Below are positions 1 to 13,739 of a DNA stretch of 44,406 nt, piece by piece (the first letter of the stretch is position 1; each line of letters begins with the position of its first letter). The translations under genes and the position numbers were made by a program. The stretch spans positions 1 through 44,406 of the forward strand of contig JAYMTF010000219.1 of NCBI GenBank assembly GCA_036897485.1, written 5' to 3'. This stretch comes from Pelargonium nanum (Eukaryota; Streptophyta; Magnoliopsida; Geraniales; Geraniaceae). The notes under the pieces are model-generated. The model saw only the letters and a list, made by a program, of their open reading frames with translations, did not search any database and was not told where the DNA came from.

Positions 1-49
<49 letters not shown>
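1..49. repeat. (AT)n(AG)n compound microsatellite
   Basis: Positions 1-12 are alternating AT and 13-49 are alternating AG. The tract lies at the window edge, downstream (in gene direction) of the last visible exon of the vWA gene, so it is probably intronic. Length may be polymorphic. Confidence 0.95.
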
Positions 50-53
<4 letters not shown>

Positions 54-149
54 AAGTACCCGAAAACTACCCATAATATATGTTGACCATACCCAAGACA
101 TTTGATTTTACCCGAAAAAAACCCAAGAAAAAATACCATTCTTTTTATT

Positions 150-240
150 TGGGAAAGTACAAGTACCCATGAGGTACCAAAACCCGGTACCAGTAGGTTA
201 TTCTCCTAGGAGTACCCATGCTTCATAGGTCACTAGCCTA
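150..240. repeat. GTACC-rich dispersed repeat, copy A
   Basis: A segment rich in GTACC/AGTACCC words. Its core at about 182-228 closely matches the core at 19584-19630 in an intron of the MTNA gene, in the same orientation. It lies within the vWA gene, beyond the exon ending at 439, so it is probably intronic. The flanking 60-150 also carries tacccga/acccaag words that may belong to the same element. The class is not recognised. Confidence 0.7.
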
Positions 241-438
241 CCTTAGGCAGTTTTTCTCATCTTATTCAAATGAAGCTACACCAAACCTTGCTTAGACAGC
301 TTGATTCCTGATCTTATCCTTACTAGTGTTACCCTTTACCACAAAGCAATTTGCATACTCTATGTACTAAAATGACTTAAAAATAAAATAAAACAAAATA
401 ACACAGATAAACAAGAGGCTAATAGTTTAGTGCTTTAC

Positions 439-3400
439 CTTATCGAGAGGTATGTCCTTTGATTTTTGTATCTTTAAGTCTACTGCAAAATTATTTAAAT
501 CTGCTAAGATGCCTTTTGCTTTAAGATTTTTTGGAAAGTTCCCCTTGTATCTACCAAATATGATCAATGGGCTCTCAGATGAAAGATCTGGAATACAGGA
601 AGGATACACCTATACAAGATAACAAGGTGAATCTTAATAAGCCAAGAATGTATTGATCAAGTAAATAATATGTAATGCCAATTGATTGTTAACAAAGCAC
701 AACATAGATATCATCTTTATGGCTGATTTATCGTGAAGAATAGCAGAGACTTAAGAAGTTATGCAGATAAAAATAAAGATATATACTAGGGCTGAAGGAG
801 CACACATCAGACTGAGGGCATAATTTGCATATCTACAATTCTTATCCAATGACAGAATGTGATCCAAGGGAATCATGTATAGGAAATAGTTTTTTTTTTT
901 CCTTTAGAAAGGACAGCAAAGAAGTTTATAAATGACAAAACAAGCCTAAACGAAAGTCAGGATAAGCATACCTCAACTTCATTAAGATTTTCCAATGTGT
1001 CGATTGTTATATTTGCAAAGACAGCAGATGAAGCTCTGGTAAATAAGTTTTGCATTCGAGACTGAACTGAATCTGATAATATAGAAAAATATGAAAGAAC
1101 AATAGTTACTGACAACACATCAGCATAATTTTCATATTTGTCAGGAAATATTCGAGAAGATTCCCAAAATCATTTAAGTAAATTAGTGGGATCTAGACCA
1201 TTAAACATTAGCAATGTGCCAATGTCTATAACTAAACCAACCTTTTACTTATACTCAATACATGTGAGTCTTCTTTTTAAAAGACAACTATTCCCACTTT
1301 CAAAAAAAGAAAAGAAAAGACAACTATTCCCTGGAATGAACTTCATTATTTCCATTCCTGCCTTTTTTCAAAGAGACTTCTACTGTATTTGGATAATTAC
1401 ATTATTGTCCAGTCCTATCAACCTCTTTATTTGGATACATATGTCTTTTCCTTTTTTTCTTCTCTGGTAATATTATGGCTTTATTATAATTCCTTAATGA
1501 TGTAAAACAAAAACTATCAATCTGGTATCCTATCAGTAATGTGGGATCAAATTGATAACAATTAGGGTCAACTTTTCCCCTTTTAAGGGAAAAAATGATC
1601 TAGAGTAAACGGGATATTGAGTATTTTGAATTTGCTCTAAAAAATATTTTGCATCATTTAGAATATTTTCTAGTAATAAACCAGAACATATGTTATTTAA
1701 AGAATATTTATGAATTGTAATGATGTATGCTTGTACAAATACAACTTTAAATGATAATGATTTCCTAGCCACAATTAAAATGGCATATTAGAGAAAATAG
1801 CAGTTTTGTTTTAGCCTTCTAGACGAATCCAATTCAAAATATATATGTAGAAACTACATATAGCAATAAAATTAAATATAGATTAACTCTTAATTTTGTA
1901 GATTATACTGAATATTCATTACAGTTAAGAATGTCATTATTAGTTAAAATTTAAACACACATTAGATGATTCCGTTAATTAGAACATAAATTGTAAATTA
2001 TCAAAATATAAACTCACAATAAACAAAGTTGACAAGCTCCTAGGAGAAACTTATTGCAACATTATAGTACGGAACTCACCTACATCAAATGCAGCATCAT
2101 AGTGGCCTCTGCCAATCATCGCAAGCATCCTCAGGAAATAATGATTACAGTATGAACCTGAACATTGTCACATGAGAACATTACTATAGGGTATTGGCTG
2201 AAATAGAAATATAAGAAACTAAAAACCTAAATGCTAAGAAATGTTGGTTGGGAGATGATGAATGAGTATATCATAACAAGATAGTCTAAGCTAGCAAAAG
2301 ATACAAAATGTATTCTGAAAATATTGAAGTATCAGGAAGAGTATATACTATGCTAAAGCTAAAATCAGTCTAGGAGCATATGAAAACATTTCAATAAACC
2401 CAAGGGGCAGAACCACAAGAGCTACCAGAAGCCATTACCTAAGCCAAAAGTGTATACTCGCGGACATATTGATTTTTGAATTGTTAAATGGTTTTTCATC
2501 ACTTCGCATATGTGTCTTTCATCTTCAACAGCTCCGTCAGTAACTAGAATAATAGTTGGAAGTGAACCACGTGAATTGGCTAGCATATCTACTGCCTGAA
2601 AGTAACGAGCAAATAGAGAAATGAATAAGTCCAAATGGAAGTTGATATGAAGGAAAGGCCAAAATGAAATAGTCGGGAAATATGAGAGATATGATGTATA
2701 ATAAATATATAAAAAAAATGCAAAAGGCTGTGTGGCATGGGTACTGCCAGACAAATTAAGAGAATTAAATGTTCACAAAGATTCCGACCAACCAACTATT
2801 TTTCTTTAACATGGCTTATAATGCTGGTTGTCCATACAATATTTGTAACTCTATTGTAGAGATTGATATTATCAATTCTTATATTTATCTTGAGTGGGTA
2901 TATCTCAACATAGTTTCTTTTACATGCATTACATCACACCCTTAAGCTTTGAGTAAAATGCTATTCAAGAAATATATTGTAAGAAATATCAAGAGGCAAT
3001 TGGTGAATAGAGAGTTCGCTAAAAATAAAATACCTTGGTTAGAGAAGGCAGAATATCTGTACCACCCCCAGCAATAAAGTTTATACCAATCCATTCGGTG
3101 ACCCTTTCAACTGCTTCTTTAGTAGCCAACTCCATTGATGTAGAAAACAGATAAATTTCTGAATTAAAAGCTATAATGTTAAATGAATCTCCTGGGTTAA
3201 GCTTTGAGAGGGCTTCATATAGTGCATTCTTTGTATCCTCGAGTGGCTTTCCTACCATGCTTCCACTTATATCAACAACAAATACCACATTCTTTCTGAA
3301 TACCTACCAGATTGAATAAGATGAGAACAGATAATACAAATAAATTTCATCCACTTTATTGAACAAGTACTAGGCCAACCTTCCTATTTTTGTCGCTTCC

Positions 3401-5367
3401 TGGAAAAAGATAGGCACAGAACATCTCTCTTTGATCTGCATCATACACAGATGCAGATTGCAAAAGCACTCCACCGAACATATGACTTGAAGAGACCTAA
3501 TATACAAGAAAATATATTAGCATGATAAGTTCTCTCCACAATTGCACATCAAAATAAAAGGGCCCATGAATGATTTAGCACTATACTGAAATATGCATTG
3601 ACATTCCAAGAATCTATCTTAGATATGTATAGAACCTAATGCTATATAAATATACAGTGGCAATATATATAGAATCTCAAGCTTTACAATATATACAGTG
3701 GCAGTATATTTATGATTTGACTCTTACAGCATATGAGAAACTGAAGTCAGACTTTGACCATGTGAGGACATCTGCTTCATAGAAAAAATCCAACTTTCCT
3801 ATATGGCGTCTTACTTCCTGGGCAAAAGGAAACAAAAATCCATCACATTTAAATATATGAAATTTAAAAAAGATGTCGGAAGGAGCTTAAACAGATATTC
3901 ACCTTCAAAGGATGACTAACTGTCTTGAAAAAAATTTCATCTCCAGTACCAGCATTCATAATAAGTTGTATCTTTTCCCTCTTCGGAATTTTCTTCACAA
4001 CAGGAGTGACATAGTCTGGAAAAGTAAACGGTATTTTGAAGGAGAACTGGCCATCTTTATATAATACTTTCTGAGACCAATTAATTTTGATTGACAGATT
4101 GGAACCCCCATCGATCTTGAAAGAAAATAAAAACAATTAATGTACAGAAATGGATGAAACTACATATGAGGATCGTTAAAGTAAGATCACCAACTCCTCT
4201 AATAAAAAACAAGAAGAACAATTTGGAGTCTACTAAGTAGCTTACCTGTGGGATTGTTAAAGTAAATATATGGGGTTTCAGAAAGGCTCCATACTCAACT
4301 CCCGTTTCTGCATCCTTGTTTGTTTTATGTTTAATTATCTGAGTATAATGTGATTTTTTAGGCTCATCAACTTCAACACCTAGAATTGAACCCTGTTAGC
4401 CAAATAATAGTATTGCTTGAGAATCAAATATGGGTAAATTTCAGTGCAGAATAAACACAGATTTAATAACCCAGAGGTGGTGTTAGAATTTAGATAATAT
4501 AATATGGTGCTTTTCCTAGTTAAAATATATAACATCTTGTGATGCTTGGAACCTAGAATTTCTAAGAACAACAGGAAAAAGAATAGATCGTTAATTACGC
4601 ACAGAGCAAGTGTTCTCCTCACTGTGACCTCAACTTTTATCCAAGCTAATCAGGTACTAGGTGGTTTATAGTGTCTATCTCCCAAAAGACTTGGACTAGC
4701 CAGAGCATGTGTTGTATAATTTCAAAGTTTCTAGCAGCTCAATTTTCCAGTCCAGTATGTCAGTACAACACCAAAAACAAAACCAAAAGACTAACAGGGC
4801 CAGTAAGAGAAAGTCAACAATCATTAGCTAATCACAACTTAACCAAGTCTCTAAGTTTTGTTTCTGGCTGGAATCACTCCTTTACAGAGTCTAGAACCCT
4901 AGTATCAAATGTTACTGAGTTTTCACATATTCACAAATCTGTAATCAATTGAATTGCAAAGAGAAAGTGACCTGTTCGCCCATGGGGATAGCTAAGCGAC
5001 AATCGCAGCTGCGGCTTCCCATGACGCAGTGGACCCTCCAGGTGGCAGTAAGCGTGACAAAAACGGTATCGAGATAGCCAGTGAGGGCGAGGTCGAGAGC
5101 ATTCATCTGGAGCGGAATCAGAGCAGGCGGATCGCACTTGCCGTAGACGTAGGGCTGGTAGCTGGGCAAATCGGGGTTGTCGACCATGCCGGGGTCGTGG
5201 ATGACGGCGTAAACCATGGGAGCGGTGGGTAAGTGGGAGTAATCACCGAATTTGTCCATGGAAGGAGGCGGCTTGGGCGGGACGATGGCGCTGCTGTCTT
5301 TGCCGAAGTAGAGGCGCTTAGAAAGCTTGAGGCCGTCGTCCACGGCCTTGGAGAATTCGAAGGCCAT
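439..5367 (-). CDS. vWA-domain protein related to inter-alpha-trypsin inhibitor heavy chain (At1g19110-like), C-terminus outside window
   Basis: Ten coding exons join with consistent phase: 5367-4972, 4392-4246, 4115-3903, 3817-3728, 3496-3380, 3303-3034, 2595-2439, 2157-2080, 1072-972 and 609-439, giving about 580 residues. The ATG at 5365-5367 opens MAFEFSKAVDDG. Residues about 90-285 form a VIT-like beta region. A von Willebrand A domain starts near residue 325 with an intact metal-ion-dependent adhesion site: DISGS (D332, S334, S336), T403 in GGGTD and D431 in VTDG. The last exon ends in frame at a GT donor, and no continuation is visible in 1-436, so the C-terminal part (about 170 residues in the Arabidopsis relative, from memory) lies off the left edge. 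Family assignment is strong; plant function is not established and I infer none. Confidence 0.88.
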
Positions 5368-7120
5368 GGAAGACAGGTCAGGTAAGGTCAGATCAGAAGA
5401 AGATAAATCGATTCAATTGCTCAAAACACACACAGAGATTGATTGTCGATCAAGATGGGTATCTGAGCTGTGAATGTGATGAAGGAAAGGGGATAGGATT
5501 CGATCGGGTGGGACGCGGACTGGACGAGAGATTTGAGATTTTGAGGAGGAGGATACTTTATTTTATTTTATTTTTTTATTGAAAATAATATACCAAAATT
5601 GTCGGCTGGGTCGACCTCAAAACGAATCGATGAGTGACAGGGGTTAGCTTAGCTTCCAGCTTCCGGCAGAGACAGTTGTGTGACAATTGGACAGAGGAAA
5701 GGGAACACAGCGCAACGGCTCTTTCACGATGTTTCAAAATTCAGATTTATGTCCATAAATAAATAAAAATAGAATTCAGATTTAGTATATAGTAGTACTA
5801 GGTGGTCTTGGCAAGACTGTTAGGTTGTTTGTTTGTTTTTCTCTTATTTTGTCTTACTCCTCCGTCCAAATACTAGTACAGAATATTTCTGAATTTTATT
5901 TTGGCTTGCACTTAAAAACTAAGAAACCAAATATAATATGGTCGTAGCTTCTGGATCAACTGATAATGTTATTCCAAGTTAAATTCGAGGCTCCACGTTA
6001 AAGAAAATGCAATAGAGATAATTATACTTTTTTTTGGGGCGGATTGAGTAGTTATTATAATCATTTTTCCTTATATACTTATAATAAACTGAATTAATTT
6101 AGAACAATTATTTTAAAGTAGTGTGTTTGGTTTCCGATGTTTCATTTGAAATGTAAGGTTTGAGTCAATCAAGTGTTTGGTCGACTTTAAAATTTAGATT
6201 TGAATTTTGCTCAAATTTAAAAACATTCAAAATATTTCTACAAAATAAGATTTTAAAATGACAATTTTTATCTTGTAATTTGAAATTCTCTGATATTTCA
6301 AAAATTATATTTGTATTTGAAATACATCATTTCAAATCTCAAATTTTAAAGATGAATTTCAAATTAATTCGTGTTCTCATCCATAACTTTGATCACATGG
6401 ATAGTGGAATGAATTTTGAAATCCATCAAGAGTCTTATCCCACATTAGCATTCAATTCCAAAATTCAATGTGTTATTTTATATCCATCATATGATAGATT
6501 GGATACATATGCTATTTGTTTTACCCTCATATGAGTTCCATCAACATTTAGCTATCAAAATGATCTCTGAGGGCCATAACACATACTTCTTATAAGGAGC
6601 TCCAAGACTCTTAAGAAGAGCTTCCACAATAAACAATCGTATCATGCAAAAAGTTCATCTCCAAAGCACCCGTCTTGGTGGGTCATCTACGAGATTCTCC
6701 GTCTCGCCGGACCACCACCACCACATCTCACTTTACTTAGACAATAAGAAACTACCCAAAACATTATAGGCTATTAGGTACTCCACTCTTTCCAACCATG
6801 CTAAAAAGGCATATTGTTAAGAATTATATTGAAATTTCATAAAGTGGTCAATTATTCAGATGCGGGTGGAGTATATCTCACTTGCGAACAAATATTTATA
6901 TATAATAATAGAAAGTGAAGATCATTTTAATATTTTAACTAAAGATCTGGGAATCACTGCCAATCTATGATTCATATCTATTGCATGCATCAACTTTGGT
7001 TTTCCACATACACTAGGAGTTGTAAAGCTGGTTTTATTTATGCATATAATCATTCCGAAGGCACAGTAAACATGGTACATTAGTATAAACAACAACAAAT
7101 CAGAATTCATAATTTCTACA
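5368..7120. other. Intergenic: vWA gene promoter and A+T-rich repeat-like DNA
   Basis: The leader and promoter of the minus-strand vWA gene occupy roughly 5368-5720. From about 6110 to 6540 there is strongly A+T-rich DNA with repeated TTTGAAAT/ATTTCAAA words and a tgtgtttgg edge, resembling a decayed miniature transposable element, but I could not fix its ends. At 6690-6740 there is a short CCACCA-rich stretch. No coding frame here shows family features. Confidence 0.5.
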
Positions 7121-7474
7121 CATCAGCTTCTTGTTTCCTCTCCACAGTCCACACCCCTCAGCTCTCTTGGTGTTCTCTTGATCTTTATCAATACTCACAT
7201 TTAAAACCAGCCACAATCAGCTAATGCAAACAGCCTAAAATTCACTTCAAATCTCTCCTGCTTCCTTCCTTCCTTCCTTCCATGAACAAGGCAAGCAGAT
7301 TCATCAGTAATCTTTCATTTTAAAGTACATCTACTTTCCACAAACTACGTCTAACACGCACAATCCTATGCAAAATGTCAGTCAGTCTCTCTCGATCCCA
7401 AGTGGCCGACTACCAACATATATAATATGCTCATTCCCAAGATACGGATCTTCCACACCTACAAATAAAGAGCT
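7120..7474 (-). other. Probable 3'-UTR of the TBL gene
   Basis: Immediately after the TBL stop codon on the minus strand. It contains a ttcc tandem stretch near 7265-7280 and pyrimidine-rich DNA, with no coding signal. The poly(A) site is not determined. Confidence 0.4.
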
Positions 7475-10400
7475 CTATATTTGTGCAAAAAGGACTTCAT
7501 TCCATGTATCAGGAACACCAGGTAGACACCAGTGCAAGCAATCCTGCACCCCCGGTGTACCCTTCATACTGAACCGGGACATGTGACCCTCGTCTCTCAA
7601 GTTGGACAGACCTGTTATGTCTAACAGCTTAACCCCCGTCCCCTTCACTGCACTGGCTGCACCAATATCACTTGACTCGTCTTCTTCTAGTTCCTTTCCA
7701 ATAGACATAGGGGTAGTGTTGTTACAGCTCCCTCCAGTGTTCCAGTCCCCATCAACAAAATGCCTCGGTGAAATGCTTCTATAGAAAACTTTCAGATCCC
7801 TATGTTTTGGAAGTTGTGAGTTCAACCATTTTACTATACTATGGATCGTAAAATCCTTGGCACTTCCAATTGGTGCTAACTTCTTATCAGTATTGGGCAC
7901 ACCCCCCACATGCATGACCCACCGGTTACCTCTAAACTTCCCTCGATTCCAATGGTGACCTGTGTTGAGAACCAGGACATTAATTTTGTGAAGGTATTGT
8001 CGCAAGAATGTTGGAGGTCGATCAAGATGCATGGCATAATCAGTGTTGGGGTTTTTGATATCTACAGGCTCCAATTCACAGAGACTTGCTGACCAGTAGT
8101 AAAGGATGGTAGTATTTGTCCTTGTGAACCGATAAGCCCACCCATTAGGGCGGGCAGCCCCGTGAGGCATGGCTAATCCGTACTCCTCTCCCACATCTAT
8201 GACATCATGCGTCTCCTTACCACCTGTGATCATGCACATCAGAGACTGAAATTGCTGCCGTCCCAGTGAATCTCCAACAAAAGCCAGAGTTTTGCCTCGC
8301 ATCCTATAACAGATTATGCCATCATCAAATGGTTAAAAAGATAATTTGCAAAAAGCAAAATGAAAAGACAACAGTCGCATGAAACTGCTAAAGCAAACAG
8401 GAGGATGGATGCAAGGTGATCAATAAGGTTAAAGCCATTTATCTACTTGGACCCTTAAACAGAAGGTTAAAGCCAAGTCCAGAAAGTATCCATAGAAACA
8501 GCCATCATAAACAGATACTCGAACATAGGTTAACTTGGAAGCATATAACCATAAGCCCAACCCAGAAGAGGACATCAATTATATGCAATGTTACAAAAAA
8601 AAAGAGAGAATGCTACCTTTCCAAGAACTTAGATCCCTCAAACTCTTCCATTTGACAGCCTTTGGGCTGCCACCGAAGTTTCTCATAGGAAAAATCTGTA
8701 CGCTGTGTCAAACGGCAAGACCACATCCCCGACAGCCATTGGCTACAATCAAATCCAGAGTACAAAGGTCGATTATCGTCTACAACCCATTTTCCTTTTG
8801 CATAATTACAGGCTGAAGCAAGGATCAAACACAAAATAAGCACAGATAAGTAACATTAACAAAATATTTTCATGTCAATCACCAATAAGTAAAACGATTG
8901 AACATTTTACATGTATGCACACACAAAAAAATCGAAATAGCTGGGTGTACGAAAACTTCTGCAGGTGATACATGCATCCACCAACTTATAAGGGAACTGA
9001 CTAGAACATTGACAAGAAACACTGTATGAGAAAATGCATAAGCAGCGATCAGTCAGCTGTAAGGAACTGACCATAAGACAGTAATTAAAAACTACAACAG
9101 CAATATGTCTAAGAGAACAAGGTATCTTCCCCAGAAGTACATAATTGTACATTCTAGTCATATATTATTCAGTAGGCCCTCATGTGATACGGCAGTATCC
9201 AAATATTGAATCTATAACATAATCCAAAACATTTCAGGTTGGCCTAGAAAAGTAGCTTGCTCAGATCATGAATATTATCCATCTAGTTTAAGCTAAAGGT
9301 CATCCAAGAGATTGGACATCATTTTTTGTAAGACAACAAAAGGCTATAACATAAAATCCTAAGGCAGCTTTTCTTCAAACTTACTAAAAATGTGAAAATG
9401 GCAAAAAATGACAAGACATCCAACACTCCAATCCCAAATATTGCACCTTGATTTTCCATATGCATGGTTGAATCTTTATTATCTTCCCCACTCCAAAGGG
9501 AGCTTGTGTTAGTAGATCCTCTCTCTGATCCTATATTCCCATTTCTTTCTTGCTTAGAAATATTGTTTCCTAAAGTTTGGTTGAAGTTTTCTTCTACTTC
9601 ACTGTTGGTTGTGAGAATGTCTATAGTACCATTTTTTCCTGCTTCAAAGGTTTCTTTTCTGGTTTCCTCTTTTTCTGAAGAACTTGCAGGATCATCTGCA
9701 CCATTGCAATGAAACACAGTCAAAGCCATGAATATACTGTGACTTCAAAAAAGAATAGATGGGATAATGGGAACATTTCAATATTCCACTAATATTTAAC
9801 TTAGAATGGTGTTGAATATAGGGCTGTCAATCCATAACAACAACAAGCAAGTTAGATTAAGTGATACTAACAGGTTGATGAGCTGAAGTGGCAACTAAAC
9901 TATAGTTTTCAAAAAGCAATGTTGTGTCATAACACCTCCAGGGTTCATCATATATATACGGGTTGCAACTCAGCAGAAAATGTTAATGATTCATCAATTT
10001 TATCCACCCAAGAAAAGAAAACAAGCAGTATATTACCTTTCTTTTCAACAGTGGGTGCTATTGAATTGTTTACAATCACATTCATAATAGAGGATCTTTC
10101 TGCAGTATCCACTGGGGCAGCTAGGTGCACAAAATCTTCATTTTGGTGACCTACCATGCCTTTTTCAATAAACTTGGGCCTATCTTTGCTTGCATATGTT
10201 TGTGCTTCTGAAGATATTGAGCTCAATACAGGACGAGAAGTTGAGACATCTGCACCACATGCAAAAAAGATCAAGAACCGCGTACGTATACTCAATATAA
10301 AAGTTTATGAATTTCAAATGCAGAGAAGCCTTTGATATATCCTAGAGAAGAGCTACAAGGACATTAACCTATCCCTTGAGGGAGTGTTCCAAAATTCAGT

Positions 10401-10760
10401 GTTAGATCATTATTGGAACAGACCTGAGCAACTACATTTCACAGGAAGGTAGAATCAAGTATGATGGGGAAAATGCACAACCTTCCAAAAATCATTCATC
10501 TTAGTATAGAGACTTACACTATGCACAGTATTGTACTAATCCAACAGTTTGCACATAATGAACATAACATGTCAGATAAAAATGAAACCTGTAATTGAAG
10601 ACAAACCTTGAGACAACTGCAATGATGGACTTTGAGGTGGCAGCAATGAAGTGAGAAGTGGGCTTTTCTCCCATGCCCAGAAAAGAATGGTTGTACACAA
10701 TAGAACTATGAGGATTAGAGAGAGCTGAAAACCCCTCAATCCATAAAAGGCTCCTTTCAT
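7475..10760 (-). CDS. Trichome birefringence-like protein (TBL14/15/16 type), wall polysaccharide O-acetyltransferase
   Basis: Five coding exons: 10760-10607, 10249-10037, 9695-9447, 8812-8617 and 8303-7475, giving 546 residues. Residues about 12-30 are a single hydrophobic segment typical of a type II Golgi membrane anchor. Residues 31-205 are a low-complexity Ser/Thr/Glu/Asn-rich stem. The PMR5N region starts at C207 ([27 protein letters not shown]). The catalytic GDS motif is GDSLGR at 281-286 and the DxxH motif is DCLHW, with D525 and H528. TBL proteins transfer acetyl groups onto wall polysaccharides such as xylan; the exact substrate cannot be read from sequence. The N-terminus ([10 protein letters not shown]) and the long stem suggest the TBL14-16 branch. 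Every intron is GT-AG with matching phase. Confidence 0.92.
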
Positions 10761-12060
10761 CCTTGATGCATATAAGACAATATCTTAGAGTTTTTCAGGT
10801 GTCTTCATAATTGTTAGGATTTCTTCCAATTATACTCTGCAAAATGAGGGGAATATGTTCAAAATACATTCAGATAAATAAGAGTAGTTTGAAATGAAAA
10901 AAAAAATCATCAACCAATAAACAATAAGAAATAGTATGATTTAACTACAACTTATTCTAGAGCTTGAGATAGATAGGTTGCAATAATTTGACTATCTTAA
11001 TTTTTCCCCATTTTATAAAATATTATTAAGGTTACTAAGTTAGGAACATATAATAGATAAGTTTCACCCTCTTATTGTCCTTTTCAAGAACAAATACCCC
11101 CACAATCTTTGCAAAGCAAATTTTCCTACATATTCCTGCCACCGTTGTTCATGATATTTTCTTTTACGAAGCAGAAAGGTGGAGATCACAACTCGTATTT
11201 GACATGAAGATTCTCAAGGTGATAGTTGAGAACGAATAAAGAAATCAAGTTCCATAAGTGGGGATTCTTAACGGACTTCTAAAATTGGTGATAAAGGTGA
11301 AGGACCCAACTCATATTTAACATCAAGATTCTCGACAGGAGCTTTGAAAACTATAAATGATGAAATCAAGTTCCGTTACAGGAGTGGAAGCTGGTCAACG
11401 CAATACCTTCTCATCCCCAACCCCCAAAACAAAAGTATTATAACCTAAATCTAATGCAAAATTCAAAGCTATCAAGAAACTAAAAATGTAAACTTCTCCA
11501 CTTCCAGATCACTTCTTATATTTCCTTTTCATATCTAGCAACACCACACTACCGACAATTACTCGACCAACTGATCCAAGAAACAGAACATACTCGTTAC
11601 CTCTCCGGGCTTATATAGGCATACAAATGACCAAATCTGCTCATAAAAAAGTCAGCAACAATACTAAAAAAGCAAACATTTTGACAGTGTCATTGACTTG
11701 TAAGCAAATTAGTTTAGACTGACTGATCCCAGAGACAAATCTCAGAAGTAGAAAAAACAAGTAAAACCCCATCACAGTCATTGGTCAGCAAATCAATATA
11801 GTAAAAGAAGCATAATATAAAATTCAGACCCTCCAATGGTAAATCCAAAAATGAAACAGATCTGCACACAAATTGCATTAAACTAAGCTTCAAGAAGCAC
11901 CTGGGAAAGAAGAGAAGCCAAATCACTCAAATCTTGCAAGAAAAAAGTTACCCAGAAAGTATTGGAGCTTGAGAAGTGTGAAGGACTCAAAATTAGAAAT
12001 GCAGAGAAAATAAGAAGAAGCTTAGAAGTTAGAGCCAAAAAAAGATGAGAAAATGGTTTG
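10761..12060 (-). other. Likely 5'-UTR of TBL gene with an intron of about 1.1 kb
   Basis: On the minus strand a pyrimidine-TTTTGCAG acceptor lies just above the TBL ATG, at about 10844-10852. A good donor (TTCTGG followed by gtaactt) lies near 11950. The stretch 11953-12060 reads as a pyrimidine-rich leader without a convincing frame. I infer a noncoding first exon at about 11953-12060 joined to about 10761-10843. cDNA would decide. Confidence 0.4.
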
Positions 12061-13410
12061 GCCTCGGCGTTGACGGAGGGGACACGAGTCACAGCCTATA
12101 CGGCCAAGAAACGTTAGGACGTGTGTAGCGGAGATTTTTGTGGTGAAAAACGGCCAAATGGTGTATTTCCGTGTTTTTTTAGTTCAAAATGGAGCAAGTG
12201 TTTAATGTTTTGGTCGGCAATATTTAATATTTCACTAGCTTATTTTTATTAGTGTGTGTTATGGTTGAGTTAGTTAAATTATGAAAATGGAATTAGATTA
12301 GTACAATATTTGTGAAAAGAATCTCAGTCTTTTGTAGATTACGCGGCAAGTGCATTAGGTATCGATTGCTCTATTAGTCTAAAAATATAAATCTTGTGTT
12401 CCATTTAAGCTTGATTGTGGGTTTATTTATTTTTAGAAAGTTGTTTTTATCAGTATTTTTTTTAGAGTTAGATGGTATGAATTATTAATAGTTTTTATAT
12501 AATAAATAAATTAATATTTTTTAAATTTATTTCTGACACATGTGTGTAAAAATAAAGGTTGAAATATACCTTACTAATTCACATTTAAGACACTTATTTT
12601 GCAATTGAGAAAATATTTTTTCTCATTTATGTAAAAAATGATAGTTCTAACACCAAATATATAGATCAACTAGTGACAAAAAAATTAATTTAACATGAGG
12701 TGTTATATTCAAGATTAATTCAATGGATGCAATTGGGTGGGAAAAATTGTCTTTTGTGTGTTCCTTTTCAGTTTCTTTTCCGAAGCCGAAATGCTTGTTT
12801 GGTTGAGCTGTCAGAGTTGTATTGGTTGAGCTCGCCGCAAGAAATCATAGGACTTAAATTTACAAATTGTAATGCCACGTCACTAGTTATACTCGTTTTT
12901 CACTTCCCTCACGCAACAAAGAAGACCCACGGCTAGGCCGAGGCTCTCTAGTAGGAGTGTATAGAAGGTTTATCCCGGTTGTGAATGTTGCATATTTTGC
13001 GAACGTTTACTGATTTTTTGCAAGTTAACATCACTGCTTTGGCTAGGACTTCAGTTTTTTCTTTCAAAATACACAGAATCAATTCACAGTCAGTTCCAAT
13101 TTTCAGAAATATTTGAGAGAAATATACAACATCAGTGTGGTTTTAGATTCGATTCCGTATAGGGCAACTCAGTTTTGAAATTGAGTGGGTTGTTTTATCC
13201 TGAGAATGTCGAGACTGATCGTATGTCGTGCAATTAACGGACAATGCTGCGAACGTTTTAAAAAAAGTGACCAGTCTGCGACTCATCCCACTTTTAACTT
13301 ATTCAGTCCGGTTCATTGTGAAAACCTACTATCTTTCAAGAATCTTGCAAGAACTCAAGCTTACATTGTTGCCACTCATAAAGATCAAGTGGTTTGCTTT
13401 CCAAGCCCTT
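12061..13410. other. Intergenic, A+T-rich, no gene recognised
   Basis: This contains the presumed TBL promoter (12061-12400) and A+T-rich DNA. The short plus-strand frames at 12700-12936 and 13185-13410 show no conserved motif. They may be decayed 5' parts of the F-box relict that becomes recognisable at 13411, but I could not align them. Confidence 0.5.
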
Positions 13411-13739
13411 ATGATTATTTGGCAGCTCGATGTTCATAGCAAGTCTTGGAATTTGGTGCATGAGTTAGATTTTAGTGAAGTCGAGGACTTAGCAGATTTT
13501 TTCTCAGCTAAAAAGTTGCTATCAGACAGGAATATTGGAAGCTTCAAAACCTCAATTTTTGCTTTCGACTTATAACCCAAGTACGATTGATGTTGAATCC
13601 TATATCTTTCGGTGCGATGTAGGGCGAAGAACACTCAAGCTAGTCCGAAAGCTTTCAGCACTTTCGGAATTCATGTGTCGCCTTTCCACTTCTGCAGCTT
13701 TTCTGGCCTACCTCGATTCCTCCTCTCACAAATTATAAT
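13411..13739 (+). pseudogene. F-box protein C-terminal relict (F-box associated domain)
   Basis: The frame from 13411 reads MIIWQLDVHSKSWNLVHELDF, matching LVIWELDKHSQDWEMVHELDF of the intact gene at 14809-16212. A stop near 13573 interrupts the frame. Similarity continues in another frame (YIFRCDVGRRTLKLVRKLS, equivalent to the CSYNVKERTVEMIREIP part of the intact gene), then shifts again to FPLLQLFWPTSIPPL, matching FPLEMPSWPTTIPLL, and ends in a stop at 13736-13738. At least two frame disruptions and the lack of a recognisable N-terminal F-box mark it as a pseudogene. It lies about 1.1 kb upstream of the intact gene on the same strand, consistent with old tandem duplication. Confidence 0.75.

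Noticed and set aside
13185-13439. 84-codon plus-strand frame before the F-box relict
   Set aside because: It has no F-box or associated-domain motif, overlaps the relict in another frame and shows no support as a gene.
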